This document shows, in pieces, positions 41,902 through 54,242 of a DNA stretch of 64,000 nucleotides (within the stretch, counting starts at the first letter, position 1; each line of letters opens with the position of its first letter). Position numbers and translations under genes: made by a program. The notes beneath the pieces are model-generated. The model was given only the letters and a program-made list of their open reading frames with translations. It was not told where the DNA came from and did no database searches. This DNA is from Sorghum bicolor (taxonomy: Eukaryota; Streptophyta; Magnoliopsida; Poales; Poaceae), in NCBI RefSeq assembly GCF_000003195.3, contig NC_012872.2, positions 56,835,695 through 56,899,694 of the forward strand. The letters run 5' to 3'.

Positions 41902-43937
41902 GAGTTGAAGAAGAGACTGACAACAGCACCAATGTTAACTTTACCAGACATTCACCAAGATTTCATCATATACTGTGATGCCTCAAGACAGGTTTAGGAT
42001 GTGTTCTCATGCAAGGAGGAAAAGTGGTTGCTTATGCATCCCGTCAGCTTAGACCTCATGAGCAAAATTACCCTACCCATGATTTGGAGTTAGCAGCGAT
42101 AGTACATGCTCTCAAGATTTGGAGACACTACCTCATTGGAAACAAGTGTGAAATCTACACTGATCACAAGAGTTTGAAGTACATCTTCACACAGTCAGAC
42201 TTGAACCTAAGGCAAAGAAGATGGTTAGAATTAATCAAGGACTATAACCTTGAGATTCATTACCACCCAGAAAAGGCCAACGTGGTAGCAGATGCCCTAA
42301 GCAGAAGGTCATATGGTCAGCAGCTGGTGCCTAAGAACACTCACCTACAAGAAGAGATAGCACAGTTGAATATGCATATAGTACGCCAACCTCAAAATGG
42401 CAGTCTGATGGTGCAGCCAACTCTTGTGGAAGAAATCAAACAGACACAACATAAGGATAAGGATCTGATGAAGATTCGTGAGCAAACTGGAGAAAATAAA
42501 GCTCCATACTTTAGAGTGGATAACAAAAGAGTATTGTGGTATAAAAATAGGATTTGTGTGCCCAAAGAGGGTAAGTTTCAAGAATTAATCCTTGATGAAG
42601 CTCATAACTCAGCTTATTCTATCCACCCTGGTGCCACCAAGATGTACATGGACTTAAAAGAAAGATATTGGTGGAATGACATGAAAGCTGATGTGGCACG
42701 ATTTGTTGCACAATGTGATGTATGCCAAAGGGTTAAAGCAGAGCATCAGAAACCAGCAGGCTTGCTCCAGCCATTGCCTATTCCTGTTTGGAAATGGGAT
42801 GAGATAGGCATGGATTTTGTGAATGGATTATCCAAAACTCTGAAAGGAAATGATTCAATATGGGTAATAGTGGACCGCCTTACCAAGGTTGCTCACTTCA
42901 TACCTGTACGCACCAAATATAGTGGAGACAAGTTAGCCCAGCTATATGTGGATAACAAAGTCAAATTGCATGGTGTGCCAAGTAGGATTGTATCTGACCG
43001 AGGTACCCAATTTACCTCTAAGTTCTGGAAAAGTTTTCATGAAGCTATGGGAACCAAGCTAGATTTTAGCTCAGCTTATCATCCTCAAACAGATGGTCAG
43101 ACTGAAAGAATAAATCAGATTATGGAAGATATGCTAAGAGCATGTGTGCTCACGTATGGTAAAGATTGGGAGAAAAGCCTAACTTATGCAGAGTTCTCCT
43201 ATAATAACAGTTACCAAGCTAGTTTGGGCATGTCACCTTTTGAGGCCCTGTATGGAAGAAAATGTAGAACCCCATTGATGTGGTCAGAAGTTGGAGAACG
43301 AACCTTGCTTGGACCAGCCCTTATAAAAGAAGCAGAAGATCGTGTAGCTGAAATCAGAGAAAAATTGAAAGAGGCACAATCACGTCAAAAGAGCTATTCT
43401 GATAAAAGAAGGCGAGAGTTAAGTTTTGCAGTTGGAGATTTTGTGTATGTCAAAGTCTCTCCTATTCGAGGAACTCGAAGGTTCCAAGTTAGAGGCAAGC
43501 TAGCACCTCGGTATATTGGACTATATCAAGTATTACAGAGGATTGGAGCTGTAGCCTATCGTGTTCGGCTACCTGAAGAAATGTCAGATATACACAATGT
43601 GTTTCATGTCTCCCAATTGAAGAAATGTCTCAGAGTACCAGAGGAACCAATATCGCCAGATACAGTTGATTTACAAGATGACCTAAGATATCAAGAAGTG
43701 CCAATAAAAATCCTAGATACAGTCACCAAGCAAACTCGAACGACAACAGTCCGAATTTGTCGTGTTCAATGGAGTAGACACACTGAAGCAGAAGCAACAT
43801 GGGAAAGAGAAGATGCCCTGAGAAAAGAGTTTCCCCATCTATTTAGGACCCAGCCGAATCTCGAGGACGAGATTCCTTTTAAGTGGGGTAGGTTTGTAAC
43901 ATCCCAAAAATTCACATTCAAAAATCACTCGCATTAA
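41902..43937 (+). pseudogene. pol: Tekay-like RNase H, integrase and chromodomain region (frameshifted)
   Basis: After the stop, a one-base loss near 41990 puts the rest in another frame, open from 42009 to 43937. It carries RNase H ([35 protein letters not shown]), the integrase zinc finger (His-x-His ... CDVCQR), the catalytic core with [14 protein letters not shown] and TDGQTERIN, and a C-terminal barrel plus a chromodomain-like segment ([25 protein letters not shown]). The chromodomain marks a chromovirus and by family directs integration to heterochromatin. Its end runs into the 3' LTR. Confidence 0.9.
43881..43893 (+). promoter_or_regulatory. Polypurine tract of Tekay-like element
   Basis: AAGTGGGGTAGGT directly before the 3' LTR. 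The preceding text CGAATCTCGAGGACGAGATT (43855-43874) is shared almost exactly with the end of the 49495-56838 element. Confidence 0.8.
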
Positions 43938-46442
43938 AAAATATTTTTAAAATATATTTCAAAAACTATAAAATAATTTGAGCTCTATAGTATCTCCATC
44001 TAATCCATCCATATTTTTCGCACACAAATAACAACGAGTACCAGCAAGTTTACATGCAAGAAAACATAGCAGTGCACACACACGAATATATATCTCATGC
44101 ATGCATGCAGGACGAGCATGCACCGTCTATTTGCATGCACTTGCATGCAAAGACACGGTGATTAGGCACCGTCCATTTGCATGCATCGTGCATGCAAATT
44201 AGGCACCGACCATGCGCTACAGTAGCATTTTTAATGGCACGCAGCTGAGCGCTTTGGCCTATAAAAGCCAGCCTCGGGTGCTCACTCTCACCACCCGAGA
44301 AACACGTTCACTCGCTCACTCACTCTCACTTCACGTATACCGTATACGGCCATACGCACAAGCCGAGCTCCACTGTCGTCGCAAGACGAGGTGAGCAGCT
44401 CATGAACATCTCCTTGCTCTTCTCTGTCTTTCTGTAGTATTTTTCTGTATTTTTCCTTGTATTTGTCTGTACCAATTCACTGCCAAGAACTCCACGAATA
44501 AAACCATGACATACAGAAGAGCTCTAATGACCCCTGCTAATTTCTCTCTGACCATGCATGCGTGGGCCATAAGCATTAACTCCACCAAATAGTACATGCA
44601 TGCATGCACTACCAGCCAAACAAATGCCCACGTGAAGCATCCATTCCTTAATCATCGTTAGCCTTTTTCGCATGATTAAAGTCCGGCCATTTTACAAATG
44701 CCACATGCTAACTCTGATTTTAATAATTCTTTTTTCTAAATTCATCTAAAATCATGATCTACCTCCCATATTAATTTCATGATTTTTGGAGCTCATTTGA
44801 ATTTATATGATTATTTATCTGTGCTTGTTGTCTGTGTCGGTCGTCGCGTATTTTAGTTGACGGAGTGAACGAGCCGGAAAACGAGAACATTGGAGACGAG
44901 TACCGCGAGTTTGACGCCGAGGACCCGGACTGTCAGCAAGAGTTTGCTGAGGACGCCGACGGAGGCAAGTCCAACCGATCCCCTTTGATGTATATTGATC
45001 CTATTTTTAAACACAACCCATAGAAGCCGTTTTAAATATTGCATGTACGATATATGTACGAAGTATTTTTGCTGCTTAGTTAAAACCTGTTGAATAGCCA
45101 TCCTTGAATTGATATTACCCGGTAATTGTCTTGTTCGAACCTAGAAACAAATAATATGCTATGACAGAAATATTATTATTTAGTATGCTTAGGACTTGTT
45201 ACTCATCCTGGATACTCATCGCTATATTTTTCTAAATATAATGATTTTAAAAGTAAAAGGTGTGAGTGGTGAAAATAAATTGTGGGTATTGTGAAAGGGT
45301 TAATGAACAAGTTACAGATGTGATTACTATGGAGATGGGGCGGATGGGATCTTTTTTGGGGATGCCCTGGTGTTGTGGCTTATACCTTGCGGGGTTAAGC
45401 GTGAAGATATCCGCCTTGTCTCGATTAAGGACTGAGTTGATGATTCATCTTGCCTAACTCATTTATCGTACAACCACTCGCCTTGCATAGAAAAGGCTTA
45501 GTCTAAATCCCTCTAGTTAGTATGGCAATCACCTGTAGGTAGGTGTGCAACGGGACACTAAGTGATGTATGTGAAATTGTGGAAGTATATGAAAAGAGTT
45601 TTGTGAATTATTGTGGTATCATGAGATGTGGCCTTAGTGTTCCTGTGGTGAGCGCCATTACTTAGCTATGGAGGGTAATGACTTTGATGGATCTGTGCTT
45701 GCACGACGGTGTAAGTTATGGTATCCTACTTGTGGGAAAAGTGTACAACATCTGCAGAGTGTAAATCTATCTGGATAGCCGTGTCCGCGGTCTCGGACGG
45801 GTTATGGTTTGGTTTCAACAACTAGATTGGTTGGTATGAGTGAAAACATGTGAGAGAGTGTGATTTTGGAAATAAATGGTTGACTGTCATTGTGTTGTGG
45901 GAACAAGGGTTCAACAACACTTAAAATTGTGATCAAACTCCCATTTTCAGAAATACTATCATATGTGGAAAAAGAGGTCTTTTGCAACATTATTTGTGAA
46001 ATAAAACCTTGCATGTGTAAAAAGATAGCTTTATGCAAATAAAACTAAGCCTCATCCTTGATTTATCCATATGCATATATATTGTTATCCCCTCCCGCAG
46101 GGTAAGGTTGGATTTGCTGAGTACTTTGTACTCACCCTTGCTTTATTAAACAGAGGAAGATCCGGACTTCGATCCCGAAGTGGCGTTCGAGTAAGGTCGT
46201 GTCTGCACCCAACTAAGCCTGTGGCATTGGGACTCGTCAGATGTTCGATGGCGATATCGTTTGTTTCTGGATCCTTTGGACCTATGTTGTATTTTGGTGT
46301 CTTATTATTATAGCGTGCCTTCATTGTCCACACTTATCAAGACTACTGCGCTGAAACTTATCTGATGTAATAAATGTGTTACTAGCCTCATGGGACTAGT
46401 ATTGTATCACATTTGAGTTCCTGGTTTACCAGGGGCGCTTCA
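43895..46442 (+). repeat. 3' LTR of Tekay-like element
   Basis: 2548 bp, the partner of 35289-37844, with TATA at 44260-44266. Differences are few, so the insertion is young. Confidence 0.94.
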
Positions 46443-46447
46443 AGAGG

Positions 46448-47524
46448 GTTGCGTGAGGAAGATGAGCATATGAGTTCGATGACTTTAGGGGCGTCACGAG
46501 CGAGGAAGAAGGTCACACGATAACGTTGTCCAATTTGATAGAACATGTAAAAATGTATTTACACCAAAGTTTTACAATTGAGTGCAAGTTAGTTTGACTT
46601 CCTCCATGCCGACACAAGACACCTCTACCATGACGTTTGACATCTGAGAGAAAAACACTGTTTCAGCGAAGCTGGTCTATTCGCTTGTCTTGTAAGCAAA
46701 TACTGTTTTAGTGAAGGAACATTATTTTTCTCACACAACAAATCAGCAAACAATATATTTCAGCAAAGAGAACGAATAAACTCTTATTTGTATGCTAATC
46801 TTAATATAATAGCACGGCGGTCACCATCAAGTCACAAGCTCTTAAAAAATGCGGAAAGAGTTTATGTCATCTAATTGCAATAGTTACCTAACATGAACAA
46901 GCCAATGCTGACCATCTCTTCCGTAGTTGCCATGTGGCAAAGGTAACCTAGCATGTTATTTATTATAATGTAAGGGTACTCTCAATATGGACTCTATCAT
47001 AATTTTTATAGCTATTTATTATCTCTCTATTTATTGATTTTGTTGGCCCAACAAATTTCCCCGTTGGGCCAACAAACCTGGCTACCTATTTTTTTCCTTC
47101 CTCCCTTCTCCTCCCGCACGCACTCGTCTCGACTCGCACTCGACGCCGCACGCCTTCTCCCACCGGCCGCACGCCTCCTCCCCAATGGTGTGGGCACGAC
47201 GGCCCTTCTCGGTGGCTCCGCCCTTGTCCAGCGCCCTTCCCTATCCTTGCTACTCTATTGTCCATCTCCGATGCTCTCGACGACGCCCATCTTTGGCCAC
47301 GGATCCCGGCCGGCAGGCGGCACCTGCTCCGACGGTCGTGACCTCAACTCCCCTCCATCCCCTTTCCGATGGCGTTCGACATTTGGCAAATCCCACCCCC
47401 ATCTGCTTCCCGTAGGAAGCTATCCATGGCCGAGTTCTTCTATGGCAACAAGGAAGAATATGACATGTGGGTCCTTAATGTCATAGACTGCTAAAATAAA
47501 ATTAAGAGCCATCTTTTTCGTAGC
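46448..47524. other. Spacer between the Tekay-like and copia elements, no gene supported
   Basis: Right flank of the AGAGG site. AT-rich, with possible MITE remnants (GAGAGAAAAACACTGTTTC near 46651; GGGTACTCTCAATATGGAC near 46975), then a GC-rich piece 47090-47420 with no convincing coding frame. Confidence 0.45.
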
Positions 47525-47876
47525 TGAAAGTGCATTTGCCCCCTATGTGGGTTTTGGTGTATTGATGACATCCAATTTAGGGACTAATGCGTTGTATTTG
47601 AGATTTGCTACAGCTACTAGTCTCATGAAAGATGCAAAGGTTCGACTTAAGATGAAATGGTATCCCCCAATCTTCGTTCGTGAGAAAGGCGTTGGATTCA
47701 ATCTAGAGCTTAATTGTTTTTCGTTTAACTTGGAGTTAGGTATGCCGTACTATCAAGAGGGATTCAAAAGTTGTTGGTTTGGGGAAGATAGAGTGCTCAA
47801 GTCTTTCAACTAAAACCTTTTTAGAAACACTCTAGCACTACTCTTGCACTTAGATCTACCCTCTGTGACTTCTGGT

Positions 47877-48186
47877 GTCGGAAGTCCCGACGTGGGTCGG
47901 AACTCCCGACGTGCTGCGCGAAAACTGTAAACGTCAGAAGTCCCGACGTTGAGTTCTGCGCGCGCACGTGTCGGAAGTCCCGACAAGAGTCGGAAGTCCC
48001 GACGCCAGGACTGCCTCGCGCGAGTGCCAGCAGTTCCGGCCAGCGTCAGCAGTGCTGACCCGTCGGAAGTCCCGACGCATGTCGGAAGTTCCGACATTGA
48101 CTTCCTGCGCTGACCTCGGCTGCCTGCTAAACAATGCTTCCCAGTGAGTGTCGGAAGTCCCGACACTATGTCGGAACTTCCGACGT
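47877..48186 (+). repeat. Cluster of GTCGGAAGTYCCGAC near-palindromes in U3
   Basis: About nine copies of a 15-bp near-palindrome (GTCGGAAGTCCCGAC, GTCGGAAGTTCCGAC and variants), often paired. They stop about 30 bp before the TATA box. Looser copies lie in the LTR at 48895-48980 and in the 3' internal region at 62516-62645. Confidence 0.85.
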
Positions 48187-48214
48187 AGATCTGAGCAGTC
48201 TTTTCTCCCAGTAG

Positions 48215-48222
48215 TATAAATA
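48215..48222 (+). promoter_or_regulatory. TATA box of the copia LTR
   Basis: TATAAATA within AGTAGTATAAATAGCTC, about 690 bp into the LTR, followed by a CT-rich start region. Confidence 0.75.
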
Positions 48223-49061
48223 GCTCTCTCTGTGTTTCTAACCGTTACCCACTCATTTCATTGCGACCAACCCTCAGACAAAACAGCTCCCAAGCATTCA
48301 AGACTCCCCTCTCCTCCTCCTCTTTGCTCTCAACTTCGATTCACCTTAGATTTGGAGTGATTGGAGAGTGGTTAAGTGAGAGCAACGCCTTGAGAAGCTT
48401 GAGCACTTGATCTCTTCGTCAAGCCGGCAGGTTTTGAGTTTATTACTCTTGGGTTCTTGGAACCCTAGCCGGCTAGGCGTCGTCCAAGAGCTTCCATCTT
48501 GTGGAAGAGCCTTGGAAAGTTTGTATTACCCCATTTTTCTTAGTGGAAAGCTCAGGTGACCTTTGTGGTTACTTTGAGGGAGGGAAGGAGGTGAAAGAGA
48601 CTCCGACCTTTGTGGTCACCTCAACAACGAGGACGTAGGAACTCCTAAGTGAGGTTGCCGAACCTCGGGTTAAATCCTTGTGTCTCTTGTGGTTGCTTTT
48701 CTTAAGTTCTACTCGTATTACTTGTATTTGCTTGTGCCTCTACCTCCTTTTAGGGTTTGGTCTCGATCTACGGTTTGGGGGACTCTTGGTGTCAAGGAAG
48801 GCTCTCAACATCCTCTTCTAACCACTAGAGAGTGGTGTTGTAAGTTGTGGATCTCACAAAGTTCATTTAAGCACTTGTAGTTCATTTCCCGTAGGTGTCG
48901 GAACTGGTGACAGTTTGCGTGGAACTTCTGACAACGTCGGAAGTTCTGACCCAAACTGTCAGGACTTCCGACAGTTGCTGACAAGTGACTTTGAGTTTTG
49001 TGTAGAATTTTTTAGATACGCCTATTCACCCCCCTCTAGGCATTGTTTAGATCCTTTCAAT

Positions 49062-49073
49062 TGGTATCAAAGC
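49062..49073 (+). promoter_or_regulatory. Primer-binding site of the copia element
   Basis: TGGTATCAAAGC, two bases after the LTR; it matches the initiator tRNA-Met site with one change (A for G). Confidence 0.85.
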
Positions 49074-49112
49074 AAGGTCTTCTTTTAGCACTTTACCGTG
49101 TGAGAAGAAACA

Positions 49113-49494
49113 ATGTCGGAAACCGAAAAGACACAAGAATTGGCTAAGGAAATAGCCAAAGAACTGTTGGCAGCTCAATCAAAGCTTTTTCAAGATGAAA
49201 TGAAGAAAATGCAAGATGAGATGACAAAGTTAAAAGAAGAGCTGAGCAAGAAAGTTGAAGATGCAATAGGTAGTAGGAAATCTGATGAGAGACCTAGTGG
49301 ACACAAAGACAATGATAATGAAAGTGAAGTTGGAGGTAAAGAAGGTCACCCAAAAGGAGTCTACTCCAACATGAACTTTGATTATTCACAGCTTATCAAG
49401 GCTTCACATCATGCCCCATCTATCAACCTAGGGAAACCACCTCACTTTGATGGAACTAGATATCCCGATTGGGCCTACAAAATGAAGATGCATC
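49113..49494 (+). pseudogene. gag: Copia gag, N-terminal part, cut by insertion
   Basis: The ATG at 49113 opens a gag N-terminal region: a Lys/Glu-rich coiled coil (QDEMKKMQDEMTKLKEEL), an acidic linker, then the start of the gag core (PPHFDGTRYPDWAYKMKMHL). The element at 49495 interrupts the core at GCATC. The frame is resumed at 56839. Confidence 0.88.
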
Positions 49495-52079
49495 TGTAAC
49501 ACCCTAAATTTTGCTTCTTTGAAAATAGAGCTAAAATAATTTAATTTGTATTTTTGTGCTCATAAAAATATAGAAACAATAATATTTTTTCATTAAATTA
49601 AAAATTATCATAGGAGTTAGCAATGTGGTTGAGCATGCATGCCCTTGCATTTATTTTATTGAGATGTGTGGCTGTGTCGAAAAAATTCCAAATGATTCAA
49701 AATATTTTTGAAATGATGTGAAAATAGCTTTGGGAATAAAAGAAAAAAAAGGAAAGAGAAAAAAGGGAAAACCTCCCCCTCTTTTTTTTTCCCCCTCGAC
49801 CCTCTCCCGTGGCCACTTCGCCCAGCAACGAGGCCCAATGGCCAGCTCAGACAGTGAGCCGAAGCCCAGGTCGCACGCGTTCCCCCTCCCCTCTCTCTTT
49901 TCTGCGGCTTACAGCTGGGCCCCGCCTATCCCTCTCTCTGACCGCTGGGGCCCACTTGTCAGCGCACGTTATTCTTCTCCTTCCTCTGTCGTACCCGAGC
50001 TGGACACCGCACCGCCGTTTCGATCCCCAAAACAGCGGGATTCCCTTGCTCTTTTCGCGAACTAAGATCCTATAAAGCTTTCTCCTCAAAACCACAGCTT
50101 CCTTACGCATCTAAAAGGCGAATCAAAACCCTAGCCGCCCTCGGTTTCGAGCTTTAGGATCTAGCCGGGACCGAGCTCCTCCATCGCACAGCGCGCCTCT
50201 CTCGCTACTCCTCGGCCCCAGCAAAACACTCCAGCGAGTCCGTGGTGAGCTCCTCTACCCCGTGGTGTTTTCCTTTCGCGAAACGGTGCTCGGAATCGAG
50301 AAGCCTGTCGTCGCCGGCGAGCCGGCAATGGAGCCACCGCACCGGAACCGGTTGAAAAATGCCCTTTCAGCTATTTACAAGTTTGCCACTGATTTTGTTT
50401 TGCTCATAAAATATTCATTATAACTCCGTTTTTGTCCATTCAAATTTCGTTAGATTCGTATTTCCGAGCTCTACAAGTTAGAATTATTAGTTTACTGATT
50501 TGAAACTTTTTAATTCTGCAGTAGCATTTAATTAATTATTTCTCTATAGGAAATCTTAGAAAAATCGTAACTTCTCCGTTTTAATTCCGATTTTCGTGAA
50601 CTTTACGTTTGTGTGATCGTAGTGCTGCGTAGAATATTTTTATAAACTTTTATATTTGTTTTACTACTGTTTGGTGTATTGTTCTAATTATAGCTTGTTT
50701 GCTTCGTGTATGATTGTCTACATTGGATTGCGTGTTGTTGATTGATGTTTGGGAATAGACGGTGAGCCGTACGTTGGTAATCAAGGTCAAGCTTTTGAAG
50801 ATCAGCAGCAGGCTCAGGAGAGCTTTGATCAAGGCAAGTATAACTGGGGACTATCCTTGTTACCTATACACAATTAATACAATATATATCATATGCATGT
50901 GTCCACCTTGATGACCTTAGCAAAATCATAGATGATTGTTATCCTGAGTTCCTTGTTACCTATTTGGATATGCATTTGGGTAGTTCTTGCTAGTGTTTGA
51001 TTAATAATCCATGATCTTGTAACATGAATATTTGGATAAACAATAAACAATAAAATAAGCTTTCTAGCAACTGGAATATAAAGGGTGGAAAGAACTCTGG
51101 CTTTTGCTGGATTGATCTTGACCCTCCATAAGGACTTATCCCTTGGCAAAAGCTGGGACAACTCGTACAACCATGAGGGCTATATGGCTCTGGTTTTAGC
51201 TCAGTATGAGGACCTTTTTCTAGCTTGTTAGCGGTTACCTTAAATGGCATAAGAATGGCTAGACACGTTGGGTATAGTGTGGCTTCTGTCCATGTGTATA
51301 GGCTGCGAGTTATGTGCCATGGAAGGGGGGCTCTATATCTACCTGCCGAGTGAATCTAATGGCCCTAACTTGTTAGACAAAACCTTTGAAAGGCTTCATA
51401 GTGATCCCTGCCGACCTTCCTAGGAAGGGGGTTAAGAGACTTGCAACCTCGGGCGAAAGGGTAAATCACGACTCATGGGTAAAGATGTACAACCTCTGCA
51501 GAGTGTTAAATCTGGTATACTAGCCGTGCCCACGGATACGGGCGGCCCGGAAAACTGACGGAATAGACGGACACTGAATGAACATGATTAATGATAATAA
51601 ATGATGGTTTATTATATTGTTTATATATGTTATTCTTAATTCTTGTATACATTGATCATGTGGTTATGGGATTAATTATGCTACCTTGATAATTGCTATC
51701 ACATGATTAACTATGCTATCTACATATAAAAGCTAAATGCAGTCAAACCAGTGTCAGCTATTTGAGCCTCATGAACCCCTGGTTATACTTGTTGAGTACG
51801 ATATGTGCTCACTCTTGCAATTTCCCCCACACTTTAGGAGTTGTTTTAGGCTTGTGATCAACCAGTCAGTTGGATCCTGGAGAGAGGAGTTAATACCCGA
51901 AGTTTGGAGTTGTCTATCCGCTGTTTGCTATTAAAGGTTATCTCTTTTATATTAAATACGTTATATATTTATGCATTGTCTTTTGATATTACCCTTTATT
52001 TGTAGCTATATGTGAGAATTGACTTCTAAGACTCACATATGGTGCATATCTGGTTTTGTCCTTAAAATCGGGAATTACA
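49495..52079 (+). repeat. 5' LTR of the non-autonomous element
   Basis: TGTAACACCC...GGGAATTACA, 2585 bp. TATA box at 50071-50076. Candidate leader splice sites: donor GTG|GTGAGC at 50245, acceptor GGGAATAG ending 50758, GC donor AAG|GCAAGT at 50834, acceptor ACACTTTAG ending 51837. The block GTACAACCTCTGCAGAGTGT (51488) is shared with the Tekay-like LTR (37146). Confidence 0.92.
50071..50076 (+). promoter_or_regulatory. TATA box in LTR of the non-autonomous element
   Basis: TATAAA within GATCCTATAAAGC, followed by a GC-rich leader and the donor at 50245. The right LTR has the same arrangement. Confidence 0.6.
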
Positions 52080-54242
52080 AAGTGGTATCAAAGCAATGCT
52101 GACTGTAGGACGCAAGCCTAGTTAGAAATTGGACGTCTTAAGGTTTTGGAATTGCCATAAAATCCTTGCTCTATAAACCTTGGTATTTTCATCCATACTA
52201 TATCCCTATCCTCGCTATTTGTCTCTACCTTGTTGTTTATTTTAAAAGTACTTGTTCTCACCCTCACTGCTTGATTTGATATGCTTTTAGAACCTTGTCT
52301 TACCACTTTCTGGCACCATTGGAATAGGAGTTTTAGATCTTTACCCTTACTATGAAGAGAACGATAATATCGCAAGTTGAGTGAAGTGTGAACCTTCAAT
52401 GCTTAATTGGTTGTTATTATGTTTATGCTTGATTTGGATCTTTGTAATGAGTGCAATGATCTTGTGGGATTTCCTCACAATTTCATTAGTTCATAGGCCT
52501 AAGGCATAAGGAGTAATGAAATACGTAGTTGGGCTTGGTTATATCTGTTTCTGTCCTTTGCTGATTTCTAGAGCAGTCTGCAATGGTTCTGGTGTATCTC
52601 AAGATCTGATTGTGAAAAGTTTATCAAATTTTTCTGGGCATAACTAGACTTCAAGATCTTTCACTGGACGCAAGAATCACCCTCATAGCTATTATAGTTT
52701 GGAAGATACAAAAATCACAAATTGACACAGTTGTGCTGTCTAGAATCTGGACCAGTTTCGGTTACTTACTGTTTTAGACATATATAACTATAGAATTTGG
52801 AAAAGTGTTCTATAGAAAAGTTGTAGAAAATTTTCTAATCTTTCCAACGGTATAAGCTGGAACTTATTTGGATAAGAAGAACCTGAGGTATGATATTTAA
52901 ACTATGATGTTTCTGTTCTGTTTCAAAATCTGGACAGATTTGGTATTCCCTAATTTGAGATAACTTAACATCGGAATCTGGGAAAAAGTTGTATACGAAA
53001 GTTGTAGATGATTTCCTAATCTTTCCAAAAATATAAGGATCATCTCCAGATGAGTTAAGTAGCTCGAGATATAACTTCTGGAAGTTACTGCACGTTTGCT
53101 AAGACATTGTCAGGATGGATTTTAAGTTTGGCTATTTTACCTAAGCTTAAAGTCAGAACCTAAGGAGGTTTTCTACATGAAAGATGCTGGGAATTTCATA
53201 AGTTTTCTAACGGTATAATCTACAACTCTATTGGATTAACAGAATAAGAGTTATACCTGTTTTACTACGCCGGTGTTTTCATATGAAGAGGAAAATTCTA
53301 GGATACCTGTTTGTTCTCTTGCACATAAGTTCTTGGGATGTCAGAGGTTCTCAATGTTAGTTAAATTGTCTGGAAGACAGGCAAGCTACCTTTCTTTGCC
53401 CCCTAATTGACTTTTCCTAAGGGGGGTAGCCTAGTTAAAGGAGTTACAATGAAAAGAATTAGTTAATGTTGGATCAAATGTAAGGATCACAAGTGCTTGG
53501 TAAATTTGGTTTTGATTCAAGATATCATCCTATTTAGAGAATATTAATGGAGATATATGTCATTGCTGATACCCATGGATTAAGAGTTATGTTTATGAGG
53601 ATCAGATGACACCAAAGTCTACAAAGTTACATATACAATATGAGACTGAAGCAACTTAATTGCGATAAAGGTACCAACAGATGGAACTTAGTGATGAAAC
53701 TAACTTTGGATTAAGAGACTTGGTACAAGGAATTTAAAAGACTATGATGTGTAGCGTCCAAAAAGGATAGGAGAACTAGTCCTTAGTGTCCTCCAATCAA
53801 TCTCATTCTAAGGGGGGTAGCACCTTGATATTACGGGATGATGCATTATAAAACTATCTTGAAGTGATAATTGTCTTCTGAGATATTCTATGATATTGGT
53901 CATCTATAAGAAGTTTAAGTTTTGTCAAGATTGATCTTTGGTTCGAGCCACCCTTAGTTGTGAGATCAATTTTCACCATACTTAGCATGTACCTGAGACG
54001 TGATGTGGAGCGCGGAAGTACTATCTACTTAGACATAAAAAAAATGTCATCAAGGTTATAACTCCAAAAAGTGCTATCACTTGGAGATAGATTACTAGAG
54101 GGTGCAACGTGAAGCCAAAATCTCTACAAGAGGATGGAACAACTCAAGGAAATGAACAACATCCAAAGGCAGAGTATCCATATCTCTTTGGTCACTGTCT
54201 TCCGAATCTCGAGGACGAGATTCATTTTAAGGGGGGTAGATT
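52080..54242 (+). other. Non-coding interior of the non-autonomous element
   Basis: Primer site TGGTATCAAAGC at 52083-52094. No ORF resembles gag, pol or any known protein. Three degenerate repeats about 180 bp apart share GAAAGTTGTAGA...TTTCTAATCTTTCCAA (about 52815, 52993, 53175). Short tracts AAGGGGGGTAG recur (53419-53430, 53811-53820, 54229-54240), the last being the polypurine tract. Confidence 0.75.

Larger units (their letters stand above)
35289..46442 (+). mobile_element. Tekay/Del-like chromovirus (Ty3/gypsy), structurally complete
   Basis: 11.15 kb, with LTRs 35289-37844 and 43895-46442, target duplication AGAGG and a primer site complementary to initiator tRNA-Met. It has an extra ORF before gag, gag-pol in one frame, an integrase with a chromodomain-like C-terminal end, and a G-rich tract before the 3' LTR. 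The lineage is called from integrase/chromodomain text and the long LTRs. An upstream extra ORF ('orf0') is known, to my recollection, in rice RIRE3/RIRE8 of this group. Confidence 0.93.
47525..49059 (+). repeat. 5' LTR of the copia element
   Basis: 1535 bp, TGAAAG...CTTTCA. The first 470 bp match 63530-64000 closely, with a handful of substitutions and one missing GTCGGAAGTCCCGAC-type unit on the right. Confidence 0.94.

Noticed and set aside
47810..48166. Minus-strand ORF with repeated GLPT/GTSD peptides in the copia LTR
   Set aside because: The peptide pattern is only the translation of the GTCGGAAGTCCCGAC units; no start context or conservation supports coding.
47877..48186. Heat-shock elements in the GTCGGAAGTTCCGAC units
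   Set aside because: Heat-shock elements need GAA and TTC separated by two bases; here only one base separates them.
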